NCBI GenBank assembly: GCA_002946415.1
Contig: NJPS01000034.1
Location: 868,001 to 932,000 of the forward strand
Direction: 5' to 3'
Length of the DNA stretch: 64,000 nt
From: Rutstroemia sp. NJR-2017a BVV2
Lineage: Eukaryota > Ascomycota > Leotiomycetes > Helotiales > Rutstroemiaceae
Of this stretch, positions 48,015 through 58,092 are shown piece after piece. The position numbers and the translations under genes were made by a program. Each line of letters opens with the position of its first letter. Within the stretch, counting starts at the first letter, position 1. Below the pieces are notes generated by a model. It did no database searches. It had not been told where the DNA came from and was given only the letters and a program-made list of their open reading frames with translations.

Positions 48015-48534
48015 TCATTTCCTTGCGTCCACCACTGGTGATGCACTATTCGGTTGTTCGACACGTCTGCGTACTGGATCTCTCGTCCATATCGAACCTG
48101 TGAGGCCGAAAAACCATTTTCGAATCTAGAATCCGTTAGTGGGCTGTTCGATATAAACACAAGAATATGACCATACTCCATCGAATGGCGTATGCGCAGA
48201 AGCCGAGCCCTTACTCCAATCTGCGAACAGCACTCCATAGACTATCACAACTATATTTGCTGTAGTTAGTGATGGTCCTCTAATGCTCGAAGCGCTGCTT
48301 ACAAAGGATGGATCCCAATTGAACGACCTTGACACCCTTCGTCCATCCAGGTCTTGCCCACTTTAGCTTTGCTCTTCTCTTATATCTCCGTTCCAGACGG
48401 AATTGATGTTTCTGCGAAAGTTTCGCAAAATCGGGTGGCCATAACCGTTTTGCTTTATAGGGGTTCTGATATATGTTGAAAGGTATTTTCGAGTGAGTCT
48501 GCTGCGCAGCTCTTCGTGCGATTGTCCAGAACAT
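48015..48534 (-). CDS. Small conserved fungal single-pass membrane protein, probably mitochondrial
   Basis: Exons 48534-48303, 48250-48177 and 48125-48015 give 138 aa. Introns of 52 and 51 bp each have an ACTAAC branch site, and all phases agree. The N-terminus is basic and hydroxylated (MFWTIARRAAQQTHSK), like a mitochondrial presequence. A highly basic region with PYKAKRLWPPDF and FRLERRYKRRAKLKW precedes one predicted membrane helix (about 68-87, VQLGSILFVIVYGVLFADW), then PFDGIRKWFF and a polar tail. It resembles an uncharacterised small protein I believe is widespread in Pezizomycotina; that recollection is not verified. No function is assigned. It is divergent from leucyl-tRNA synthetase, with 242 bp between starts. 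Confidence 0.75.
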
Positions 48535-48776
48535 TTTCTGCCGGCGAGCTTTGTCAACGAGCCCTTCGACGCATCAAATCACCGAGTGCGCCAGACGTAC
48601 TTGCAATAATTGGTGCCTGGACATGAAGGCACTAATGCATCAACCCCACCACCCGCAATTTGTCGAGTTGAGTCGATTTTCTATGCGAAATTTGGTGAGT
48701 CAGTGTAGGTTTGGAAGAAAACATACACACTCCCCGAAAAAGATACTGGACAGGCTGTTGTTCAATTATCTAAATC
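48535..48776. promoter_or_regulatory. Compact bidirectional promoter, small membrane protein / LeuRS
   Basis: 242 bp between two divergent start codons. No named site recognised; co-expression of the pair is possible. Confidence 0.5.
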
Positions 48777-51700
48777 ATGGCAGCTGTTGAAGCCACTGCG
48801 AAGGCTTTGGAGAATGCCACAATCTCCAAGACCAAAGAGTTGAAAGGCGTAAGTACCCCTCCATTCTCAAATATCAGAGCCGTCTAACCAAGCCTTTGCG
48901 GATATAGACAGAGAAAAGAGATACCCTCGTTGCAATCGAGAAGAAATACCAAGCACAATGGGAGAAAGATGGCGTTTTCCAGCCGGATGCTCCTTCGACC
49001 TCCGAAGTACCCCTCCATTCGATATCCGCCGCTGAGTTGCGCGAGCAGCACCCTAAATTCTTTGGCACGATGGCCTACCCCTACATGAACGGCACTTTGC
49101 ACGCGGGACACAGTTTCACTGTCAGCAAGGTCGAGTTCACGGCTGGTTTTGCGCGTATGCAGGGAAAGAGGACTTTGTTCCCTATGGGTTTCCATTTGAC
49201 GGGATTGCCCATCAAAGCATGCGCAGACAAACTTGTGAACGAGGTGAAGCTGTTCGGTAAGAATTTCGAAAACTACAAGGAGGAAGAAGAGGTTGCGGAA
49301 ACAAAGACAAGCACACCAACTCCAAGCACACACCACGAGGATGTTACAAAATTCACAGCGAAAAAGGGAAAGGCAGCCGCAAAGGTGGTCAAGATGAAGT
49401 ACCAGTTCCAAATTATGAGAGCTTTGGGAATTCCAATGGAGAAGATTCATGAGTTCGCAGACCCTCATCATTGGGGTGCATACTTCTCGCCGCTTTGCAG
49501 ACAAGACTTAACGAACTTTGGTGCACGTATCGACTGGAGGAGATCTTTTGTCACCACTGACGCCAATCCATATTACGATGCATTCGTTCGATGGCAGATG
49601 AACCGCCTCAAGGAGCTTAAGAAAATTAAGTTCGGAAAGAGGTACACAATTTATTCACCAAAGGATGGACAGCCATGTATGGACCACGATCGAAGCGATG
49701 GAGAAGGTGTTGGACCCCAAGACTACACAGCCCTGAAATTGAAGGTCAAGGAATGGGCACCGGAAGCGGCAGCTGCCATTAAGGGCAAGGTCCCGGAAGA
49801 TGCAGATATATTCTTCGTGCCTGCGACACTTCGACCAGAAACCATGTATGGACAGACATGTTGTTTCGTGGGTCCAAAAATCGTATATGGAGTGTTCAAA
49901 GTCTCAGAAAAGAGTTATTTCGTCATTACCGATCGTGCAGCGAGGAATATGTCGTACCAAGATATCTTCCCTCAAAATGGAGCGGCAGAAAAGGTAGCAG
50001 AAGTTGTTGGCTCGGCATGCGTTGGTACGCTCGTTGAAGCTCCTCTTTCGATTCACACAGCAGGTGTCCGAATTCTTCCTATGGAATCGGTGCTCCCAAC
50101 AAAGGGTACTGGAGTTGTAACATCTGTTCCATCAGACAGTCCAGACGATTACGCTACGGTTACAGATCTTGCCAAGAAAGCAGATTATTATGGCATCAAA
50201 AAGGAGTGGGCAGAGTTAGAAATCGTTCCTATAATTAGTACTCCCTCATACGGAGATCTTGCAGCGCCGTTCTTGGTCAAAAAGCTTAAGATTGCTTCAC
50301 CCAAAGACAAGCAGAAGCTGGAAGAGGCGAAAGAGCTTGCTTACAAAGAAGGCTACTATCAAGGTACTATGGCTATCGGAGAATTCAAGGGCGAGAAAGT
50401 CGAAGTAGCCAAGCCCAAGGTTAGGCAACAACTTATTGATGCCGGTCAAGCATTCGCGTACTCTGAGCCAGAACGAAAAGTGACTAGTCGTTCCGGAGAC
50501 GATTGTTGTGTTGCATTGATGGATCAGTGGTATCTTGATTACGGAGAAGATTCGTGGAAAAAGACTGCTCTTGAATACGTTGATAATGGCTTGAACACGT
50601 ATTCACCAGAGACGAAGAACGGATTTGAGGGTGTTCTCAACTGGCTTAATCAATGGGCATGTGCCAGAACTTACGGCCTTGGTTCGAAGCTCCCTTGGGA
50701 TCCTCACTTCTTGGTTGAGAGTTTGAGTGACAGTACCATTTATATGGCATACTACACAATCGCTCACTACCTCCACACAGATATCTTTGGTCAGAACCAA
50801 GGTCTCGCCAAAATCAAGCCGGAACAAATGACAGACGAAATATGGGACTATGTCTTTGCCCGTCGGGAGCTCAGCGATGAAATTTTGAACGACAGCAAGA
50901 TTCCCAAGGAGACACTCGCATCCATGCGCAGAGAATTTGAGTACTGGTATCCGCTTGATCTTCGAGTATCTGGGAAGGATCTCATTCCTAACCATCTCAC
51001 TTTCTTCCTCTACATTCATCTTGCTATTTTCCCTCCTGAGTACTGGCCAAAGGGTGTACGTGCCAATGGACACTTACTCTTGAACGGTGAAAAGATGAGT
51101 AAGTCAACCGGTAACTTCATGACTCTGCACGACATGATCAACAAGTACGGTGCGGATGCAAGTCGTATTGCTTTGGCCGATGCAGGAGATGGAGTTGCAG
51201 ATGCCAATTTCGAAGAAGACGTCGCTGACAACAATGTCCTACGTCTCTACACCCTCAGGGAATGGTGTGAGGAGATGGTCAAAGAACAAGACAAACTCCG
51301 AACTGGTGAGAAGAATGACTTCCTAGATGCTCTTTTTGAGAATGAAATGAACGCCATTGTTCATGACTGTTATCGACACTACGAAGCGACCGACTACAAG
51401 CTTGCTCTTAAATCCGCCCTTTACGATTTTACAGGTGCTCGAGACTTCTACCGAGAAGCAAGTATTGCTGCCGGAGTCAAGATGCACAAGGATCTCATCT
51501 TCCAATACATTGAACTCCAAGCCCTTCTCCTCACAGTCGTCGCCCCTCATTGGTCCGAATACATCTGGCTCGAGGTTCTCCACAAGCCTTCTACTATTCA
51601 AAATGCTCTATACCCTGTCGTTCCCGCCCCAGTCACCTCCCTCACTGCCGCTCGTGACTACGTCCGCTCTACATCCTCAAGCATCACTTCTGCCGAAGCC

Positions 51701-52213
51701 GCTCAACAAAAGAAGAAGGCTAAAGGGAAAGACATTGGGTACGACCTCAAGAAGCCCAAGAAGCTTACCATTTTCTCTGCTGCCAATTTCCCAGCTTGGC
51801 AAGAGAAATACATCGATCTTGTACGCGAAGCATGGAATCCAGAAACGAAGAGCGCGAACGACAAAGAGTTAAATGGAAAGATTGCCAAAATGGGAGAGAT
51901 GAAGAAAGCAATGCCATTTGTTCAAATCCTAAAGAGAAGATTACAGCAAGGGGAGAATCCAGAACAGGTCTTTGAACGTAAATTGGCGTTCGATGAGAAA
52001 CAGACATTGAAGAATATGGTACCGGGATTGAAGAAAGCAGCGGGATTGAGTGTAGTGGAGTTAGTGGTCGTTGTTGGTGAGGAAGGTGGAAAGAAGGGAA
52101 TTGTGATTAGTACGGAGGGCGGGGAAGACAAAGATTATGGTGATCTTCCAAGTATGGCAGAGTCGGCTGTTCCTGGTGTACCGACTTTCTTGTTTGAGAA
52201 TGTGGAGGTTTGA
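48777..52213 (+). CDS. CDC60: Leucyl-tRNA synthetase, cytosolic
   Basis: Exons 48777-48848 and 48908-52213 with a 59-bp intron give 1125 aa, the length of eukaryotic cytosolic (archaeal-type) LeuRS. The HIGH motif is HAGH (residues 89-92, in YPYMNGTLHAGH) and the KMSKS motif is exact (753-757, in GEKMSKSTGN). Between them lies the CP1 editing domain, with TLRPETMYGQT and GTGVVTSVPSDSPDDY, whose Thr-rich and Asp residues clear mischarged norvaline or isoleucine. There is no mitochondrial presequence. A separate gene for the organellar enzyme is expected elsewhere. The C-terminal domain (about 900-1125) binds the tRNA elbow. In Neurospora the equivalent gene is leu-6. Confidence 0.97.
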
Positions 52214-53318
52214 GGATTTTCAATATGTCAGGAATGTAAGTGCTCAAGCGACGAGAACGGAAAATTCAACGAATGATGAGAAGATAAGACGAGGTCAAGA
52301 AGACGAAGATAAATTAGAATCACTGTCTTGAATGAGAATCTGTTACTCAATTTGCGCGTACGCTTTATTTCTGAGAGCAAACTTCGATGAAGGTTGAAGG
52401 CTGGATGCCACATTCCTCGGGTGGATACGGATGGATGGAGAACGGATGCGGCATGACAGAAGGTAAGCTGCTTGGAAAAGATTTATTGCTGGAAGCTGTC
52501 AACTTCACCACGTGATAGACTGGTGGGTAGTACTGATATCTTGCTGTGCTCGTATGTGTGTTTAGATATAATGGGTAAGTATCAGTGGTATAATGGCGCT
52601 CACTATGTCCATCCGCTTGCCATGCTTTCGCCAGGCTTGATCTACTTCAATCGCTGGACGTCATCTGGTTGCCACCACTTTTGCATAGGAATGCGGGTGG
52701 CTTGGAGTGAGCGACGCGAACAGATGGATATCTAACCAAGAAAATGCAGAAGTACATGTGACATACGAATGCAGGACGGATATACTGAATGACATAATTC
52801 TGTAAGGTAGAGGTAAAGTATTCTCCTTTCCATAACCGTCGTTCTTCCGGCAATTTCCAAAAATAGCACAAATTTTCGTTACAACAACCGTTTTCAATTT
52901 CTCACTATACAGACTGTATACGCTCTTAATTGTTCGCATCAAGTACCTTCTTTGCTTTGTCGCCATCTTCCCTCATACATCATCGTTTTGAAGTCTTCCC
53001 CTCCTCCAACCGCGTTCAAAATCGACTTCCGCAACCATGACCTTCACCACAGTGAACAGCAACACTCCGCTATCGTTGACCCCAACATTTCCGCACGCAG
53101 TATCAAACGTGAATAAAGAATCGTACTAGAGAATAAGATCTTGTATATAACCAAGCTATCCATAATTCCCATCCCATGACCTGATTAATTCTGTGAAACT
53201 CTTCCAGTCGTTTTCTCATCACATCTAGATCTCAAGTTAGACTTTTGCAGCTGTCAGCCACACAACACTTAAATTCATAACAAGAAAACAAGAAACCGAC
53301 CTTGGTATCTCAGCAATC
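52214..53318. other. Intergenic region, LeuRS / wall protein
   Basis: About 1.1 kb: LeuRS 3' UTR, then the promoter of the wall protein. Short frames only, none supported. Confidence 0.55.
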
Positions 53319-54062
53319 ATGCGTTTTAGCACCCCCATCCTCCTCGCGAGCGTCATCGCCTTCGCCTCGGCCCAAGACACCGAGTCCCTCGACGCTCTAG
53401 GACGTCCTCGTACCAGTACCACCACTGTCCGTACCACTGTCCGCACAACTACCAGCAGCAGCGTAAAAACCACCTCCATCACGACTGTCACTCCCAGCAC
53501 AACCGTCACTCCCAGCAGCAGCCACAGCACCACCATCACCACCTCCCCCTCCTCGTCATCGTCGTCCTCTGGCCGGGGTACAAGCACCGACTCCGGACGC
53601 ATCACAACCACGACCCGCGACCGCAACGACACCACCACCATCGTCCCCCCTCCTCTCACCCCCACCTCCTCCATCCGCAACACCACCACCGTGCCACCTT
53701 TCACCACCGGTGGAAACCTGACAACCATCAACCCGCCCCCTCTCACCCTTACCAGCGAGACCGAGACCCGTCGTACAGACGCCTCGATCGTTGTTACGAC
53801 GTCTCTCACCAATGTTGTCCCGCCCATCGTCGCTACTACCAATTTGCCCCTTGTCCCCCTCATCACTACCTTCACGCAGAACGGGGTCGTGGTTACGAGC
53901 ACCCGGCCAAATGGTGGTGTGGTTATTAGTGGGACCACGGTCCCGATTGCGAGCGTGACTGCTACGCCAACACCGTTTGTCGGTGGAGCGAAGGCACTTC
54001 AGGAGGGAAGTTGTGTGGTTGGATTGGTGGCGTTTGCTGTTGGTGGGCTACTTTTGTTGTAG
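53319..54062 (+). CDS. Ser/Thr-rich secreted GPI-type cell-surface protein
   Basis: A single 247-aa exon. Residues 1-18 are a signal peptide ending FASAQ. The mature chain is dominated by Thr, Ser and Pro (TTTVRTT, SSSSSSS and PPPLTPT repeats), giving dense O-mannosylation potential, with a few N-x-T sequons. A moderately conserved segment (about 160-215) has VVTTSLTNVVPPIV and LITTFTQNGVVVTSTR. The last 20 residues (VVGLVAFAVGGLLLL) are a hydrophobic GPI-signal tail. It probably sits in the cell wall or plasma membrane as a structural mannoprotein. The coding strand is very C-rich, which creates a long antisense frame that is not a gene. Confidence 0.85.
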   Translation: MRFSTPILLASVIAFASAQDTESLDALGRPRTSTTTVRTTVRTTTSSSVKTTSITTVTPSTTVTPSSSHSTTITTSPSSSSSSSGRGTSTDSGRITTTTRDRNDTTTIVPPPLTPTSSIRNTTTVPPFTTGGNLTTINPPPLTLTSETETRRTDASIVVTTSLTNVVPPIVATTNLPLVPLITTFTQNGVVVTSTRPNGGVVISGTTVPIASVTATPTPFVGGAKALQEGSCVVGLVAFAVGGLLLL

Positions 54063-54981
54063 TTCGGTTTGGTTTGATCTGGGTTATGAGTTCTTTGGTT
54101 GCTTGAAATTGGATTGTGCTTGTTGGGATATGGATGGTGTATTTCATTATGTTGAAGATATGATTTGGCTTGGAGTTTGTCCTTTCCTTCTTGCCTTGTT
54201 TTGAGATGGAGTTTGAATTGTTCGTTTCGGTGTTCTGTTTTCATATGGGGTAAAATACTATCTAATGAACGGGAAGAAGAGTAATGTGGATGATTGGCAT
54301 GGTAAATACGTGGTAAAAATATGATTCATTAATGTAGAAATTCATCCCTTGATGCGGTGACTACATGCTGCGAATGAAACTTCCTGGGCTAGCAATGTGC
54401 GAGGCATACGCCTTCCAGTTGGGTGCATGTGAATAGCTTTAGACATTGCAGGAGAGATAGATATCGCTTGCATAATTGGAAAGTAAGAACATTCTCATCA
54501 CACAAAGCGAGGCGTGAGACCGTCAGCACAAGGATAGGAGATTCACGGGTGTAGCAAAGTAGACAAACGGCGAGGGATCTTGGAAACCAATCATTCATTT
54601 TTAAAGCTAAGATCTGCAAACAAAAAGGTTGTTCGTTAAGAACCAAGGAAAAATCAAGTATGCGATGAGAGCCATAAAAACTGCTTCAAGAGTTGTGCAT
54701 TCAGACCTACCGTTGTAACCCGTCTTTAGAATCACTTTAGCATGGGTAGCATGCCTTAATTCAATGGTTGTTGATGTAAACCTAGCACTGGTTCAATGTT
54801 AGTTAATGCCCTGAAATAAAATTCAAAATAAACAGTAACAAAAACAGATGTAATCAGACAGCAGTTGGTAACTTTTTTTGTCCACATAGAGGATTACAGA
54901 ACAGGTCTGTGAATAAGGTATATCATCATTTTACAAAATCTTCCAAAGAAAAGAAAAATAAATTGCTTACCATTGAACAGG
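54063..54981. other. Convergent 3' intergenic region
   Basis: About 920 bp between the wall protein and the phosphatase; AT-rich, no gene or RNA recognised. Confidence 0.55.
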
Positions 54982-55960
54982 TCATTCCAGTCTTCGCTTC
55001 TTGAAGAATGAATCCATTGTCGTCTGAGAAGACTCATGTTTCAAACTTCCCAAACCACCTCGAGTCTTCTTCAGACCTTTCAGATGTTCCTGACTGTTGA
55101 TGGCTTTGATGATGATTAACATGTTTGAGAGCTCTTTTCCTTTGGCGGGACTTTCTGGGGTAGATGCTAGCCCTGACGGCGTCTTGTCAGATATTATTGG
55201 ATTTGTTGGCAGATTGAGAGACTTCTCACTGGCAGATGGAGGTATTGAAGTAGCTTGCGCCAGGACCTGCTCTTGCACAGATCTAATCTCTAAGTCCAGA
55301 TAACCTGTATTGGCCCAACCACCAAGGTGCTCCAATCCATATTCGTTAGTCTGCACACCTTTATCAACTGACACATTTTTCGTTTGAAAACGCTTCAAGA
55401 GGGTTCTCCATAAATGTGATAGGATTATCCCATGAGCGACGACCACAACTGAATTTTCATCCAAGGTCTTCTCAAGGGAGTTGATGAGGTAGTCATCAAT
55501 GAATTGAGCCATTCGTGCATTCATTGAATCCTTTGATTCCACGTCCTTGAAAGCAGGATCATTTCGATGTGCTTTTCCTGCAGAGTCCTTGGCTTCTTTA
55601 GAGCGTTCTAGGAACGTCTTGCCTTCATAGTAACCAAAGTCTTGCTCACGAAGAAGCTGCAGCTTTGTCACTTCACGAGGTGCGTGTCCTTCATCTTGAG
55701 CAATGCGGATAGCCTCTGCAGTCTTGTAGGCGCGTTGTAAATCGGAAGAATAAATCTGTGAAATCTTCACATCGGTAGCAGCAAGATGGGTACCAAGCCT
55801 TTTTGCTTGCAGAACGCCATGGTTCGTCAATGCCGAATCTGTCACACCGGCACTTGAGAAATGTTAGCTGGAAATTCTGCTTAGGAGTGGTGAAATGGAC
55901 GTACTATACACTAGCAACGTTGTGTACGGTCTCACCGTGTCGAATTAAGTACAACCTCAT
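54982..55960 (-). CDS. Phosphoglycerate-mutase-like histidine phosphatase with C-terminal PIP box
   Basis: Exons 55960-55905 and 55852-54982 with a 52-bp intron (GTACGT...TCAAG, branch GCTAAC) give 308 aa. The first exon supplies the catalytic RHGE (in MRLYLIRHGETVHNVA). The intron joins VASVY to AGVTDSALTNHG. The acid and second-His motifs follow: LLREQDFGYYEGKTF and VVVVAHGIILSHLWR. The phosphatase domain ends near residue 210. A polar tail follows with a KGLKKTRGGLG block and finishes in QTTMDSFF (295-302) plus KKRRLE. QxxMxxFF is a canonical PCNA-interacting (PIP) box, and the basic end could be a nuclear signal. The enzyme class is certain. The substrate is unknown; a nuclear, PCNA-linked role is inferred from the tail only. 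Confidence 0.92.
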
Positions 55961-58092
55961 CCCGCCATATGGGAGAGGGCAGACGTGTCGTTCAAAGAAA
56001 AATCATAATTGAAGAAAAGAAATTGAAGAGGAAAAACATTTGGTGTGAAAATTTTCTAATGATCTCAGTTGGCGAAGAGCTTAGTCATGATTGCGCTAAG
56101 CCAATATTTGCAAATCCACGACTATTGCTATGCTCGACCGTCACTTCATCATGCGGAGTCTGCCAACTTCTATTTACGTAACTCAAACCGGCGCGGAGGT
56201 GTACGATGAACACTTCTTATTGATACCCCTTGCCGAGGTTGCTGAAGGTGGCACCCCTTATGCCTCGACCATCGAGCCTTCACGCCCAGAACAAACGCGG
56301 CGCCTTCAGTGGACTATAGAACGAGCTGCCTCCGTTGTGGAGCTTGACACTCTCATCTTCCTAAATAAATGATTGAAGTTGATGACTGGAAAGTGGTTTC
56401 TAGGGCTGGACTTATGTACCGAGATGCGTTCCAGCAGGTAGTCCTGGCTACTCCAATGGTTTGCTTGATTGCTTGTACCTGAAAAGCAGCCCCTACATGC
56501 TTAATGTCGGAACCGACGCGCTACTCCACCAGCCTCAACTCTAGCAATGGTATCTATGACCATAAAGATGCTGACAGAACCCGTGTCAGATGAGACAAAG
56601 TCAAAAGCTCGGCTTGAAACTCCTACCAGCGTTCATTCGCGACGCGCAGATATCTTAGGAAGGCTGCGTAGTGCTGGCTTCCGCTACCTCCCAGTTTTCT
56701 GTTGGCATGCAGTGTGGCGCATCCATCTTTTCCCTCAGGAAATACAGTAGCGTTCTGGTGCTGACCACCCAATTCACCATACCCTTGATTGCTCGTGGGC
56801 AATTCTTCGAGTAGGAGAAGCTTCAACGACTACATGCGTCCGTTCAGAATGCATGATCATAGTTGCTCTCTCCATAAATCGCTCGAGGTCCTCCAGTCTG
56901 TGCCCCAGATGCTCCATAAGCTTCCTTATGAGTTACTCCTGGAGGCTGCTTTGACCCACCATCAATGGCTGAACTTTCGTGACATAATCAAGTGATTCTA
57001 GGTATCACTTTTTGGACCTTGTTGCGTTTTGACATGATGTCCTCTTCGTATAATATTTGTTTGGTTCTTCCATCTGGGGAGACACAGCTCTCTGGGCGCT
57101 CGTCGCATTTTTCCCTCAACTCGCTCAGTTAGAAGTGGCTTGCTCTGTTTGATAGATGAATGTCTGTATGAATGACTTTGAGGTTTAGAAATTCAATCTG
57201 CTCGTACCAATTACTCCTAGGAGCCAAGCCTTTGCAGATCTGCTGTGCCACTGCTGTGCCTTTCTTTGTACTTCTAGGCCTGTTCCAACCTCCATCGACT
57301 ATGTTTGTTTGATCCAAGTATTTCAACATAAAATGACACTTAGAAAGAACTGATGCCGGCGGTAGTATTTGGAATCCTGGCGGCCTCAGTATGATCCTGC
57401 TACGAATATTCACTACCACGTCGGCGTGCCTGAACGTGCCTGAGCCCGCTCCTTCCCCAACCCAACAACTCACAGAATACTGCACCACTTACACAAGTCC
57501 ACCAAAACACGCTCCTGACATATTTGTTTTGTTTGCAAAAGACTCTTCTATACTTACTCTACCTAGCTATAAATTTTCAGAACGAAATTCCGATGTAAGT
57601 TGACTTCATTTCGTTCCCGGGTTTCACTTTTGCGAGGTTCATGTTTGGCGACGGTCCCACGTTAGGGGAATGGGACTTCACTTGAACAGCAAGCCAAAGA
57701 CTCGCTTCATCCACCATTGATTAGCCGCATTTAAACATCACCAGTGGATATTCTCAACTTCGATGTCCGTCACTGGATCCTTGGTGCTCCTCCTCAATAC
57801 TTCGACCTATTTAGAGACCAAATATGTTCTTCCTTTATCAAATGATAGCAACAGTATACAGTTGTCACGTTACAGTGTTCCTTATTCGCGGCCTACATTC
57901 CGTACTACAGCAAGATATACACTTCCTCCGGGACGTGATCTATTACTGTCATTCTCCTAAAGCATTGTTATTCGTACTACTCACTAACGTCCTCCAACAG
58001 AAGAGAACCTCCAGACCTACACTTACCTATCAGTACCTAACATAATACAAAATCACCCAATGATATTCTGATATTCAATTAAAGCAGAAACA
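55961..58092. other. Divergent 2.1-kb intergenic region
   Basis: Promoters of the phosphatase and the zinc-cluster protein. Several short frames exist (for example 56130-56372, 56789-56995 and 57129-57488 minus) with no family match and no coherent splicing. Nothing else recognised. Confidence 0.5.

Noticed and set aside
53237..53938. Minus-strand Val/Arg/Thr-rich 233-aa ORF
   Set aside because: Mirror of the C-rich Ser/Thr wall-protein gene, which has a signal peptide and GPI tail; the antisense frame has no domain.
56789..56995. F-box-like string LPYELLLEAALTHHQW
   Set aside because: Resembles an LPxELL motif only over a few residues in a 68-aa frame; too short and no continuation.
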